In this document: positions 17,076 to 25,558 of the stretch, one piece after another
Position numbering within the stretch: the stretch's first letter is position 1
How the letters are laid out: each line of letters starts with the position of its first letter
Source of the DNA: an uncultured Draconibacterium sp.
GTDB lineage: Bacteria > Bacteroidota > Bacteroidia > Bacteroidales > Prolixibacteraceae
Direction: 5' to 3'
NCBI RefSeq assembly: GCF_963677155.1
Contig: NZ_OY781884.1
Span: forward strand, 4,460,501 to 4,524,500
DNA: 64,000 nt
Position numbers and translations under genes: made by a program
The notes under the pieces: generated by a model
Databases searched by the model: none
What the model was told of the DNA's origin: nothing
The model's input: the letters and a program-made list of their open reading frames with translations, nothing else

Positions 17076-18371
17076 CTATTTCCGGTAAAATGAAGGGTAT
17101 TTGTTGTTAAACCGGTAGCCTATGCCCAGCATAAGGAAATTTGGCAGATGAAAATCTTTTACACTGTAGCCAATGTGAACAAAAGAGTTCCTGGTAATTT
17201 CTGTTTTCAGTGCTATAATCTGGTAATAAGCCTTAAGATCGCCTTTGCTGTACAGGAAACTCTTACCTATGCCCAATCCAACTGTAAAATAGGGCATAAC
17301 ATATTCGGCGCGGCCCGATATTCCCAAAGCAAGTTGCTCGTTGAATGGTGGTTTAAAAAATTGCTGTTGTGTACCCGAAATGTAATCCTCGGTATAAACA
17401 TTGGCACTTCCGTCGTAAAATCCATCGAGCGATATACCCAGGCGAAGTTTGTAACCCAGGTTATACATCGGTGAAAAACAAAAACCCATTACCGGGTAAG
17501 CTTCCGGCGATGCAACCTGGGTTTCCATAAAATCAACTCCGGTACGGCGCCACGAGCCAAATAATACAAGATCGTAGCTAATATGTTCCTCAAACACAGG
17601 AACCATCGATTCAGGCGGGAGATTGATTGCTTCCTTTTTCGGAATGAAACTGTATAAAATTCCTGTTTTTACACCTAACGTATTTAGTCCGGCGTTGGGG
17701 AATTTGGTGTTGCCGTTAGAAAAATGAGTGACTGCCACTCCTGCATTAAAATTCAGATTCTCTGCAAGTGCCCAGCTAAAATAAAAGTTGGTGTTGATGT
17801 AGGCGTTTGCTTTTGAACCAATTACGGTGTTATTGGGGTTGTTTTCGTAATCATAGGGGTTCCATCCAAGCGATAAACCAAAATTCCACTCGTAGTTTAG
17901 CGATAGATTTTGGGAAATCTGACTCACCCGTGCTCCCTGGAACAGGTAAAATGAAAACGGGCTTCCCAGTTCATTGCTGCGGCTTAAGTTGTAGTGTGCC
18001 AGGCCAATTCCCTGATAGGGGCTTCCGTAAATCTTGTCGGCAAGGGTGTTAGGATAAAAACGAAAGGAATATTTTAAATGTGTTGAGAACGCAGATTTGA
18101 TTGGATTTGAGGTTTTGTTTGCATTTTTAAAGAAAGGATTTGCTGGAAATATATAAGCCGGACGAATTTCAACTCCGATTCGGTGAATAACGGGGGTGGA
18201 CAAATAAAGCGAGTCGAACGCATCAGGAATAGTTTTGTAATTTTCAGAAAGTGTGTATTCGTTTATTTCGCTGGTCGGAAGATTTGCCTTTTGAGCATGA
18301 GCAATAACCGAAATGAAAAGCAAAAGTTTAAAAATGAGAAGATCCTTCCAATGTATATTATTGCCCTTCAT
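17076..18371 (-). CDS. PagL-like acyloxyacyl hydrolase (lipid A 3-O-deacylase family)
   Basis: A 431-residue outer-membrane beta-barrel protein with an N-terminal signal peptide (to about residue 26). The PagL active-site motif is present as VTHFSNGNTKFPNAG, giving the catalytic His216-Ser218 pair. Alternating hydrophobic strands with aromatic girdles run through the protein, and it ends in a strand, IGYRFNNKYPSFYRK. PagL itself is an 8-stranded barrel of about 150 mature residues; this protein is far longer, with about 190 residues of extra strands after the active site. Such enzymes trim an acyl chain from lipid A. Stands alone. Confidence 0.8.
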   Translation of the reverse strand: MKGNNIHWKDLLIFKLLLFISVIAHAQKANLPTSEINEYTLSENYKTIPDAFDSLYLSTPVIHRIGVEIRPAYIFPANPFFKNANKTSNPIKSAFSTHLKYSFRFYPNTLADKIYGSPYQGIGLAHYNLSRSNELGSPFSFYLFQGARVSQISQNLSLNYEWNFGLSLGWNPYDYENNPNNTVIGSKANAYINTNFYFSWALAENLNFNAGVAVTHFSNGNTKFPNAGLNTLGVKTGILYSFIPKKEAINLPPESMVPVFEEHISYDLVLFGSWRRTGVDFMETQVASPEAYPVMGFCFSPMYNLGYKLRLGISLDGFYDGSANVYTEDYISGTQQQFFKPPFNEQLALGISGRAEYVMPYFTVGLGIGKSFLYSKGDLKAYYQIIALKTEITRNSFVHIGYSVKDFHLPNFLMLGIGYRFNNKYPSFYRK

Positions 18372-18483
18372 ACTTCTTGTAAATCTGTAATACTAAATCC
18401 GAAAAGGAATTTAAGGGCGGTAAATATAGCTTTTTATTTGTTGAATATAATGGATATTTTACTCGATTAGAAAGAAGAATTTA

Positions 18484-19242
18484 TCACGAGTCTTGTTGGT
18501 GCTTTGTTTCGTTTTTCTCCGAATCGTCTTCAGCAAAGTTAATTGAATGGGTGTATGTTGATTCTGAAAAATAATAGGTTTCATCATTTTCTTCCTCGTC
18601 ATCGTCGGGTTCGTCTTCCCAGTCGAATTTCTCGCGGCGAACAATATACTTCCGGTAGTAAAATGCAAGTGCCACACCAAATATGGCTCCCGACAAATGG
18701 CCTTCCCATGATATTTCGGGGCGGATGGGCAACAAACCCCAAACCAGTCCGCCATACAGAAAAACCACAATTGCCGAGAGGGTGAGCAAACGTACATCGG
18801 AGCGGATAATACCACTTACAAAATGAAAGGTTGCCATTGCATAAACTACTCCGCTGGCGCCAATGTGCCAGGCCTCGCGGCCCATAATCCATGTACTGAT
18901 CCCCGATAAAATATACAATAGAAAAAAGATGCGGTACGAAATACGGCGGTAGAAATAAATGAGCATAAAACCCAGAATAAAAAAGGGCAGCGAGTTGGAA
19001 ATTAAGTGGCTAAAATCGGAATGAATAAAAGGGGAGAAGAGTACACCTTGCAGACCGTTTATATGCCGTGGATAAATGCCAAATTCAACGAAGCTTAAAC
19101 CCGAAGTTAGTTCTATTATCTTGACAATCCATAAGGCTAAAACAAAAATGGCCGGGAACAGGAGACTGTGGAAAAAGATCTTCTTCTCCATCTCCGGATC
19201 CAGATTTTTTGGGTTGCTTGGATAATATCTGAATAGTGGCAT
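18484..19242 (-). CDS. Rhomboid-family intramembrane serine protease
   Basis: An integral membrane protease of about 252 residues from the chosen ATG at 19242. Catalytic Ser130 is in HIGASGVVYA (GxSG), catalytic His182 in EGHLSGAIFG. The HSDFSHLISN segment supplies the conserved His/Asn of helix 2. Six hydrophobic segments, then an acidic cytosolic tail rich in Asp/Glu. An upstream in-frame ATG at 19278 would add 12 residues and touch the palindromic repeat at 19280, so the later start is preferred. It cleaves membrane-spanning substrates; which ones is unknown. Confidence 0.92.
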   Translation of the reverse strand: MPLFRYYPSNPKNLDPEMEKKIFFHSLLFPAIFVLALWIVKIIELTSGLSFVEFGIYPRHINGLQGVLFSPFIHSDFSHLISNSLPFFILGFMLIYFYRRISYRIFFLLYILSGISTWIMGREAWHIGASGVVYAMATFHFVSGIIRSDVRLLTLSAIVVFLYGGLVWGLLPIRPEISWEGHLSGAIFGVALAFYYRKYIVRREKFDWEDEPDDDEEENDETYYFSESTYTHSINFAEDDSEKNETKHQQDS

Positions 19243-19279
19243 GAAAGTGTTTACTTTAAAATATTTCTTGTAATGCACC

Positions 19280-19324
19280 CTTCGACTCCGCTCAGGGTGA
19301 CGGTCAGGCTGAGCGGAGTCGAAG
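19280..19324. repeat. Palindromic intergenic repeat, 16-base arms
   Basis: The arms CTTCGACTCCGCTCAG (19280-19295) and CTGAGCGGAGTCGAAG (19309-19324) are perfect reverse complements around a 13-base loop. It sits between the rhomboid start and the threonine aldolase stop. G+C-rich against its surroundings, it resembles REP-like dispersed repeats. On the minus strand it lies downstream of threonine aldolase and could also act as a weak terminator. Confidence 0.75.
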
Positions 19325-19343
19325 CCTCATTGTCATAACGAAA

Positions 19344-20369
19344 TTAATTCAACAACTCTTTAATCAACTTCACAAAGTCATAAATCTCCTCTTCGGTGGT
19401 GTCAAACGAAGTCATCCAACGTACTTCCGATAACATTTCGTTCCACATGTAAAAAAAGAAACGCTCGCGCAGCGGTTCGATAATTTCTTTCGGAACAATA
19501 GCAAAAACACCATTTGCCGAAACTGGCTGAGTGATTTTTATCTCAGGAATTTTTGCCACTTCAGCTTCCAGCAATTTCGCCATTTTATTGGAATGCGATG
19601 CTGTTTCTTTCCAAAGGTCGTTCTCAAGATAGGCAATAAACTGGGCACCTACAAAACGCATTTTCGAGTACAACTGCATACTTTGTTTACGCAGGTATTT
19701 GGTTTGTTTCGTCAGCTCAGGATTAAAAAACAGCACCGCTTCACCCATCATCATTCCGTTTTTTGTGCCTCCAAACGAGAGCACATCAACACCGCAATCT
19801 ATAGTAAATTCACGGAAGTCCATATCGAGTGCAACCGCTGCGTTGGCAATTCGTGCGCCGTCCATGTGTAAATACATATTGTGTTTATGCGCCAAATCAG
19901 CCAGCGCTTTTATTTCATTGGGCGAGTACACCGTTCCCATTTCAGTAACCTGCGAAATCGAAATTACTTTGGGCTGCGAGTGGTGTTCAAAATCAAAACC
20001 TTTTAAATGGGGAAGCACCGCTTCGGGCGTTACTTTTCCGTTTACGGGATCAACAGGAATAAGCTTGCAGCCTGTAAATTTCTCTGGTGCACCACATTCG
20101 TCTTCCTGAATATGCGCGGTCTCGGCACAAATTATCGAGTTAAAACTTTGGGTAAGCGTTGATAAGCTTAATACGTTGGCGCCGGTGCCGTTAAAAACAA
20201 AAAATACTTCGGTGCTTGCTCCAAACTTCTCTTTAAAAATATCTATGGCTTTAGCCGTAAACGGGTCGTTGCCATAACCCACAACGTGTCCCTGGTTGGC
20301 GGCTTCCATGGCTTTCAAAATAGTAGGGTGTACCCCTGAATTATTATCGCTTGCAAATCCTTTAAACAT
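19344..20369 (-). CDS. ltaE: Low-specificity L-threonine aldolase
   Basis: A PLP enzyme of fold type I that splits L-threonine or allo-threonine into glycine and acetaldehyde. From the ATG at 20369 it is 341 residues. It begins FASDNNSGVHP as family members do. The PLP lysine is Lys203 in LSFGGTKNGMMMGEAV, with the HMDGARIANAA segment upstream. The longer frame starts at a TTG (20402) with an unlikely extension, so the ATG is used. Monocistronic. The symbol is by homology to the E. coli enzyme; specificity is not provable from sequence. Confidence 0.92.
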   Translation of the reverse strand: MFKGFASDNNSGVHPTILKAMEAANQGHVVGYGNDPFTAKAIDIFKEKFGASTEVFFVFNGTGANVLSLSTLTQSFNSIICAETAHIQEDECGAPEKFTGCKLIPVDPVNGKVTPEAVLPHLKGFDFEHHSQPKVISISQVTEMGTVYSPNEIKALADLAHKHNMYLHMDGARIANAAVALDMDFREFTIDCGVDVLSFGGTKNGMMMGEAVLFFNPELTKQTKYLRKQSMQLYSKMRFVGAQFIAYLENDLWKETASHSNKMAKLLEAEVAKIPEIKITQPVSANGVFAIVPKEIIEPLRERFFFYMWNEMLSEVRWMTSFDTTEEEIYDFVKLIKELLN

Positions 20370-20544
20370 ATTGTTGAATGATCTAATAGCTGACGGCTGC
20401 AAATTCGTTCAATTGTCAATTCCGAAGAAATTATAGAAATTGAGTTGGCCGGAATCGGGTAGCGACTTTGCAGAATCAGTTGGTTTATTTGTAATTTTAA
20501 CTAATATTATCGTACGAATTAAGTAAGAAAAAACTAAATATTAT

Positions 20545-21219
20545 ATGGATCAGACAATTCCTTTAGCTCAAAAGATTTATTTTCTGGGTATTCATCCCGA
20601 AAAAGGTGGAATTCGTTCAGGATCTGCTTCTGTAATGCATTTTGTAGTTATCGGCACACTTCTGATGGATTTGTATTTGCAGAAGAAAATTAAATTTGAA
20701 GGAAAACGAGTTCATGTCCTTTCCACAAAGTCAGATAACGAACTGCATCGGTTTGTTCTTGGAAAAATGAGCCAGGCTAAATCGCCAAAAAAGATTTCAA
20801 CCTGGATTAGTAAGCTCAATTATTCGCAGAAATTTATCAGGGATGAAGTGCAAAAGGGATTGGTAGCGAAACGAATGATACGATTGGAAGACAAACATTT
20901 TTTGTTTTTCAAATGGAAGAAACCGGTTATTTTGAATAAGCAGGTGTTGTACCGAATGATATCGGAGATTGATACCCAGATTTTTAAAGGAACAACAGCC
21001 GAAGATGAACTGATTTTTCTATCGTTTCTGGAACCGGCCGCTATGTTACGAATCTTTTATCAAGACCGGAGAAAGCGTAAACAAGCCAGAGAACGATTAA
21101 AACAAATGATGGTTAAAAACCGGGTGTCGGGTGCAGTTGCCGATGCTATTGCTACATCGCAGGCTATTGCCGCTTCGGTGGCAGCAAGTGCTGCGGCCGG
21201 AGCTGCCGCAACAAGTTAA
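20545..21219 (+). CDS. GOLPH3/VPS74 (GPP34) domain protein
   Basis: A 224-residue protein of the GPP34 family, known in eukaryotes as the Golgi PI4P-binding protein GOLPH3 and present in scattered bacteria with unknown function. The family pattern is seen: LAQKIYFLGIHPEKGG start, GTLLMDLYLQKKIKFEGKRVHV, then a helical region with FIRDEVQKGLVAKRMIRLEDKHFLFFKWKKPVI and LEPAAMLRIFYQDRR. The last 35 residues are an Ala/Ser-rich tail (SQAIAASVAASAAAGAAATS). It is followed after 8 bases by a two-span membrane protein, suggesting a membrane-linked role. Confidence 0.8.
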   Translation: MDQTIPLAQKIYFLGIHPEKGGIRSGSASVMHFVVIGTLLMDLYLQKKIKFEGKRVHVLSTKSDNELHRFVLGKMSQAKSPKKISTWISKLNYSQKFIRDEVQKGLVAKRMIRLEDKHFLFFKWKKPVILNKQVLYRMISEIDTQIFKGTTAEDELIFLSFLEPAAMLRIFYQDRRKRKQARERLKQMMVKNRVSGAVADAIATSQAIAASVAASAAAGAAATS

Positions 21220-21227
21220 TTTTTACT

Positions 21228-21548
21228 TTGGAAAAGCTGAAAAAAATAGTGCTAATTGTTTCCGGGCCGGTTGTTCTGTTTGTTGAACTGGTGGCCTTGT
21301 TCATTCATTTGTTTACGCCTGTTAACATGCGCTCGTGGCTAATCGGCGGGCTGATCGTATTTTTTGTGATTTTTATTCCGCTATACGCCTATGAGTATTT
21401 CCGACAGGAATTTGGGAAAAAGGATAAGTCAATCAGCTTTAATAAAAATAAAAGTCGCACCGAGTGGAGTGGAGGCAATATTCACGGAAAGGTACCGACA
21501 AAAACAAAGGCTCCGGGTAACTACTTTAACAAAAATTCTACTCGTTAA
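21228..21548 (+). CDS. Two-span membrane protein downstream of the GPP34 gene
   Basis: A 106-residue protein with two hydrophobic segments (about 7-27 and 37-55) and a basic, Asn/Lys-rich cytosolic tail. It begins at TTG, 8 bases after the GPP34 stop, so the two are very likely co-transcribed. No family recognised. Its end overlaps the convergent glutathione peroxidase gene by 11 bases. Confidence 0.65.
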   Translation: MEKLKKIVLIVSGPVVLFVELVALFIHLFTPVNMRSWLIGGLIVFFVIFIPLYAYEYFRQEFGKKDKSISFNKNKSRTEWSGGNIHGKVPTKTKAPGNYFNKNSTR

Positions 21549-22068
21549 GCCAGTTAATAATTTTGTTGCTTAACGGACTCTTGGGCGGTCTCACGAAATC
21601 TACCACCTTACCGTCTTCGTTAATCATAAACTTTTGAAAATTCCACCACACTTTTGCGTCGAGTGTTCCATTTTCTTCACTGTTCATTAGCCAACGGTAA
21701 ACCGGCGGAGGATTGTTTTTTATCGATATTTTTTCCATCAGCGTAAAACTGATGGGGTATTGGGCGCAAAAAGTTTTTATCGCTTCATTGTCTCCCGGTT
21801 CCTGTTTCCCAAAATCGTTACACGGAAAAGCAACAATCTCAAAATCATTGCCACCATATTCTTCATACAATTCCTGCAGCTTTTCGTATTGTGGTGTTAA
21901 CATACATTCTGATGCCGTATTTACAATCAGCACCTTTTTGCCTTTCAGGCTCGAAAAATGTAGTGTGTCGCCATTAATTGTCCGGGCCGAAAAGTCATAC
22001 AATGTTTTATATTGGGCTGCAACCGAAGTGGTACAAAAGAGCAGAACGAAAAAGATATATTTTCTCAT
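21538..22068 (-). CDS. Glutathione peroxidase family protein (Cys type), exported
   Basis: About 176 residues from the ATG at 22068: signal peptide to about residue 19 (TSVAAQ), then the thioredoxin-fold peroxidase. The peroxidatic Cys55 is in VNTASECMLTPQYEKL; AFPCNDFGKQEPG supplies the conserved Gln and resolving-Cys region, and WWNFQKF the conserved Trp and Asn. It reduces peroxides, most likely with thioredoxin rather than glutathione in this phylum. The longer start (22092) adds only eight residues and weakens the signal peptide. Confidence 0.9.
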   Translation of the reverse strand: MRKYIFFVLLFCTTSVAAQYKTLYDFSARTINGDTLHFSSLKGKKVLIVNTASECMLTPQYEKLQELYEEYGGNDFEIVAFPCNDFGKQEPGDNEAIKTFCAQYPISFTLMEKISIKNNPPPVYRWLMNSEENGTLDAKVWWNFQKFMINEDGKVVDFVRPPKSPLSNKIINWLNE

Positions 22069-22155
22069 GTTTATTAAGCTTTTCACTATCAAACTGTTCT
22101 AAAAATACCATATTCGATGTTAATAAAAAAACGCGGCTAAAAAGCCATATTTAAT

Positions 22156-22163
22156 TATCTTTG
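22156..22163 (+). promoter_or_regulatory. -7 box (TATCTTTG) before dnaX
   Basis: TATCTTTG matches TAnnTTTG and lies 20 bases before the dnaX ATG, giving a leader of about a dozen bases. Confidence 0.45.
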
Positions 22164-22182
22164 GTCAACTTCGAAAGTGACT

Positions 22183-23930
22183 ATGGAGAATTTTATTGTA
22201 TCAGCACGAAAATACAGACCGGACTCGTTTCAGACGGTTGTTGCACAAGCATCGATTACCAACACGCTAAAGAATGCCATTAAGAGCAATCAGTTGGCGC
22301 ATGCCTATTTGTTTTGCGGGCCGCGTGGCGTTGGGAAAACAACTTGTGCGCGTATTTTTGCCAAAACAATAAACTGCACAAACCTTACTGACGATACCGA
22401 GGCTTGCAACGAATGCGAGTCGTGTACCTCGTTTAACAGTAGCCGTTCGTTTAATATTCACGAATTAGATGCTGCTTCTAATAACTCGGTTGATGATATT
22501 CGGAACCTGACTGATCAGGTACGTGTACCTCCACAAATGGGGAAGTACAGTGTATACATCATCGATGAGGTTCACATGTTGTCGTCGCAGGCTTTTAACG
22601 CGTTTTTGAAAACGCTGGAAGAGCCGCCAAAACATGCCATTTTTATTTTGGCAACCACCGAGAAGCATAAGATTATTCCAACTATTCTTTCGCGTTGTCA
22701 GATCTTTGATTTTAACCGCATTGGCGTTTCTGATATTTCTGAGCATTTAGAGTATGTGGCCAAAAGCGAAAATGTTGATGTAGAAGGCGAAGGGTTGAAC
22801 ATTATTGCGCAGAAAGCCGACGGTGCCATGCGTGATGCACTTTCAATCTTTGACCAGATTGTTAGTTTTTCAGGAAAGAAGATCACGTATCAGGATGTAA
22901 TTACGAACCTGAATGTGTTGGATTACGATTACTATTTCCGATTGGTTGACGAGTTTTTGAAAAACAATGTTACTGAGGTGATGGTGATCTTTAACGATAT
23001 CCTGAACCATGGTTTCGACGGACATCATTTTATAACCGGACTGAGCAGCCATTTCAGAGATCTGCTGGTTTGTAAAGATCCGGTAACGATACAGCTGCTG
23101 GAAGTTGGAGGCGACATTAAAGAACGCTACCGTACTCAGGCTGCGGCCACCGAAAGCGACTTTTTGCTCGATGCTATGCAAATTGCCAATACATGCGATA
23201 TACAGTATAAAACCAGTCAGAACAAGCGTCTGCTTATTGAGCTGGCATTGATTCGGATAGCACAGCTAACCTTAAAAAAAAAATAGCTGAAGGTCAGGAT
23301 GACATTCTCGAACCCATTTTTTCGGGCAAAAAACTGCCCGACGAAAAGCTTGCAGCCCAAACTAAAAGTAAGCCTGTAACACCGTCTGCAAATACACAAC
23401 CAGGGCAAGCAGTAAGCTCTGCTCCTGCAACACCACCGAAAAGATTAGTAAAACGTTCAAGTCGCGGGCTTGGTACCACATCTATAAAAAGAGCGTTAAA
23501 AGGCGACTTTGACGATGATAAAAAGCAATTGTCGGCAAAAGAGCAGTTTAAACTTTACTCAAAAGCTGATGAAACAGAACCATTTACAACAGAGCAGTTG
23601 GAAGAAAAGTGGAAAGAGTTTCTGCCACGACTGAATGATCGCCCAAGTTTGAAAGCTACCTTGTCGATTTTACCAACGATTCAGGAAGACTGGACTTTGT
23701 TGCTGGAAGTGGATAACCGTATTCAGGATGAGTTACTGGTAAATATAAAGCCGGAATTGGTTTCGTACCTGCGGAAAGAATTACACAACTCGAAGATTAA
23801 CCTAAAAACGGTGGTTTCGGATATTAAGCGAGAAAAAGTGATTTACTCGGATATTGAAAAGTACCAGGAAATGGCCAAAAAGAATCCAAACCTGGCATTG
23901 CTGAAACGAACTTTAAACCTTGATTTTTAA
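22183..23930 (+). CDS. dnaX: DNA polymerase III gamma/tau subunit, two products through an A10 slip
   Basis: Clamp-loader ATPase. From ATG 22183 the zero frame gives 367 residues: Walker A GPRGVGKT (46-53), zinc-ligand cysteines near 65, 75, 78 and 81, and the DEVH Walker B (128-131). It ends with three Lys codons inside a run of ten A (23274-23283), immediately followed by TAG. A -1 shift on that run continues without stops as IAEGQDDILEPIF, a Pro/Ala/Thr linker and a tau C-terminal domain to 23930, 582 residues in all, the normal Bacteroidota size. The short form corresponds to gamma. Programmed slippage and an assembly indel are both possible. A GTG at 22177 is an alternative start. Confidence 0.93.
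23274..23283 (+). promoter_or_regulatory. Candidate slippery site in dnaX (A10)
   Basis: Ten consecutive A read as TTA AAA AAA AAA then TAG in the zero frame. Slipping back one base in the run gives AAA AAA AAA ATA GCT and opens the tau frame. Runs of nine or more A are known sites of polymerase slippage in dnaX of Thermus, and A AAA AAG drives ribosomal -1 shifting in E. coli dnaX. I see no strong stem directly 3' of the run. Confidence 0.55.
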
Positions 23931-23958
23931 TATCAGGTCTGTCTATTTAACAGAGAAG

Positions 23959-24024
23959 CGTCATGCTGAATTTATTTCAGCATCTTTTAAATAAAGAAGA
24001 TTCCGAAATAAGTTCGGAATGACG
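23959..24024. repeat. Bacteroidota-type intergenic double-hairpin repeat
   Basis: It begins CGTCATGCTGAA and ends TTCGGAATGACG. Two hairpins lie inside (GCTGAA...TTCAGC and ATTCCGAA...TTCGGAAT), and the outer ends CGTCAT/ATGACG are complementary. Between dnaX and convergent pdxH; it may also help stop transcription. This pattern is common as a dispersed repeat in the phylum. Confidence 0.6.
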
Positions 24025-24046
24025 TATTTGATACTTGGCATTAATA

Positions 24047-24682
24047 TTAGGGTGACAATCGTTTAATTTTCCACTCGTTTTCAATTAGCTCATAGACAAT
24101 ACGATCGTGCAGACGGCTTTCACGACCTTGCCAAAATTCGATTTTTACGGGACGAATCAGGTAGCCGCCCCAATTTTCAGGGCATTCAGGATGCTCTCCT
24201 TGTAAGGCATTTTGTAAAGATTTGAATTGTTCTTCCAGGTTACTTCTGGAGGTTAGTATGCTGCTCTGAGCAGACGCACAGGCGGCAATCTGACTTTCCA
24301 CAGGGCGTGATTTGAAGTACTGTACCGATGCTTCTCGTGATGTTTTTTCTGCCACGCCGTCAATGCGCACTTGCCGCTCCAGTTCTGACCAAAAAAAATG
24401 AAGTCCGACTTTATTATTCTTTTCAATGGCTTTTCCTTTTTGGCTGTCGTAGTTGGTGAAAAAAGTAAATCCGTCAACCGAAATATCTTTCAACAGCACA
24501 ATTCGCGATTGAGGAAAACCATCGGCTGTCGCTGTAATCAGGCTCATCGCCGAGAAATCGTTTACGTTGGCATGTTGCGCATCGTTTATCCATTCTTTAA
24601 ACTGGTCAATGGGGGAAGTTGCCACATTTTTTTTGGTTAGCGCTGCGAATCGGTACTCTCTTCTTACGGTATCTAGTTTCAT
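24047..24682 (-). CDS. pdxH: Pyridoxamine 5'-phosphate oxidase
   Basis: FMN enzyme that oxidizes pyridoxamine or pyridoxine phosphate to PLP. From the ATG at 24682 it is 211 residues. FMN and substrate motifs seen: MSLITATADGFPQSRIVLLKD, FTFFTNYDSQKGKAIEKN, LHFFWSELERQVRIDG and the C-terminal EFWQGRESRLHDRIVYE. The frame is open further upstream to 24766, but the extension (MCKQNMVFVV...) is not family-like, whereas the ATG at 24682 gives the usual MKLDTVRREYR opening. Monocistronic. Confidence 0.96.
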   Translation of the reverse strand: MKLDTVRREYRFAALTKKNVATSPIDQFKEWINDAQHANVNDFSAMSLITATADGFPQSRIVLLKDISVDGFTFFTNYDSQKGKAIEKNNKVGLHFFWSELERQVRIDGVAEKTSREASVQYFKSRPVESQIAACASAQSSILTSRSNLEEQFKSLQNALQGEHPECPENWGGYLIRPVKIEFWQGRESRLHDRIVYELIENEWKIKRLSP

Positions 24683-24893
24683 TATTTTTCGCTGTTTACT
24701 ATCATTCGGTGCCGGTGGGGCATAATCTGTCAGCATAACCACAAACACCATATTTTGTTTACACATTTTCGCTTAACTGAACCATTTATTTTTGCCGTTG
24801 TTTTAAAAAGAAGATATTTATGTCTTTTATTGTGTCCGTCCTGTCTTCAACCGGCAGGACTACGAAACCGTTTTAATTTAAAATTATAGCCGT

Positions 24894-25502
24894 ATGAAAA
24901 AATTAGCTTTTGTTTTAGGAATTCTATTGAGTGTGAATGTTGCCTTTGCCGGAGACGGGAATCAGTTGGCAATTGGTGATAAAGCTGTTCATCCCGATGT
25001 GAAAATGAAAGATGTATCAGGAGCCGAAATATCGTTAAATGATGCCTTTAAGGAAAATGGACTTTTAGTAATGTTTTCCTGTAATACTTGTCCGTTTGTT
25101 GTGGCTTGGGAAGATCGTTTTAACGAGGTGAAAGAGTGGGCCGACAAAAATGATGTTGGTATGATTGTGTTAAATTCAAATTATCAGAAACGTAGTGGAG
25201 CTGACAGTTTCGAAGAGATGAAGAAAAAGGCAGAAGCGGAAGGCTACAACTTTAATTACGTGGTTGATAAAGAAAGTAAAATTGCCAATGCTTTTGGGGG
25301 GCAAACAACCCCGCATGTATTTTTATTTGATGGCGATATGAAACTGGCCTACAAAGGAGCCATTGACGATAATTACAAAGATGCCGATGGTGTTAAAAAC
25401 GCGTACCTTAAAGATGCACTTATTAGTTTAGGAAATGATAAAAGCATAGCTATTGCCGAAACAAAACCTTTGGGATGTGGGATTAAACGTAAAGTAGACT
25501 AA
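24894..25502 (+). CDS. Exported thioredoxin-like protein (CNTCPF type)
   Basis: A 202-residue protein with a signal peptide (residues 1-19) and a thioredoxin fold of the AhpC/TSA-TlpA kind. The redox pair is Cys63-Cys66 in MFSCNTCPFV, and the Pro loop is GGQTTPHVFLFD. It is probably a periplasmic thiol-disulfide or peroxiredoxin-like enzyme; the CNTCPF form is typical of a widespread uncharacterised clade. It ends in a Cys-containing tail, LGCGIKRKVD. It has its own terminator. Confidence 0.85.
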   Translation: MKKLAFVLGILLSVNVAFAGDGNQLAIGDKAVHPDVKMKDVSGAEISLNDAFKENGLLVMFSCNTCPFVVAWEDRFNEVKEWADKNDVGMIVLNSNYQKRSGADSFEEMKKKAEAEGYNFNYVVDKESKIANAFGGQTTPHVFLFDGDMKLAYKGAIDDNYKDADGVKNAYLKDALISLGNDKSIAIAETKPLGCGIKRKVD

Positions 25503-25527
25503 GATAAATTTGATTAATTATTGGACC

Positions 25528-25558
25528 AACTCTCATCTGTAATGGATGGGAGTTTTTT
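25528..25558 (+). terminator. Intrinsic terminator of the thioredoxin-like gene
   Basis: Arms AACTCTCATC (25528-25537) and GATGGGAGTT (25545-25554) pair with one G-T, followed by a T run. It touches the stop of convergent rsmD. Confidence 0.75.

Noticed and set aside
24683-24766. N-terminal extension of pdxH
   Set aside because: The 28 extra residues lack resemblance to PdxH and contain no targeting signal; the ATG at 24682 fits the family.
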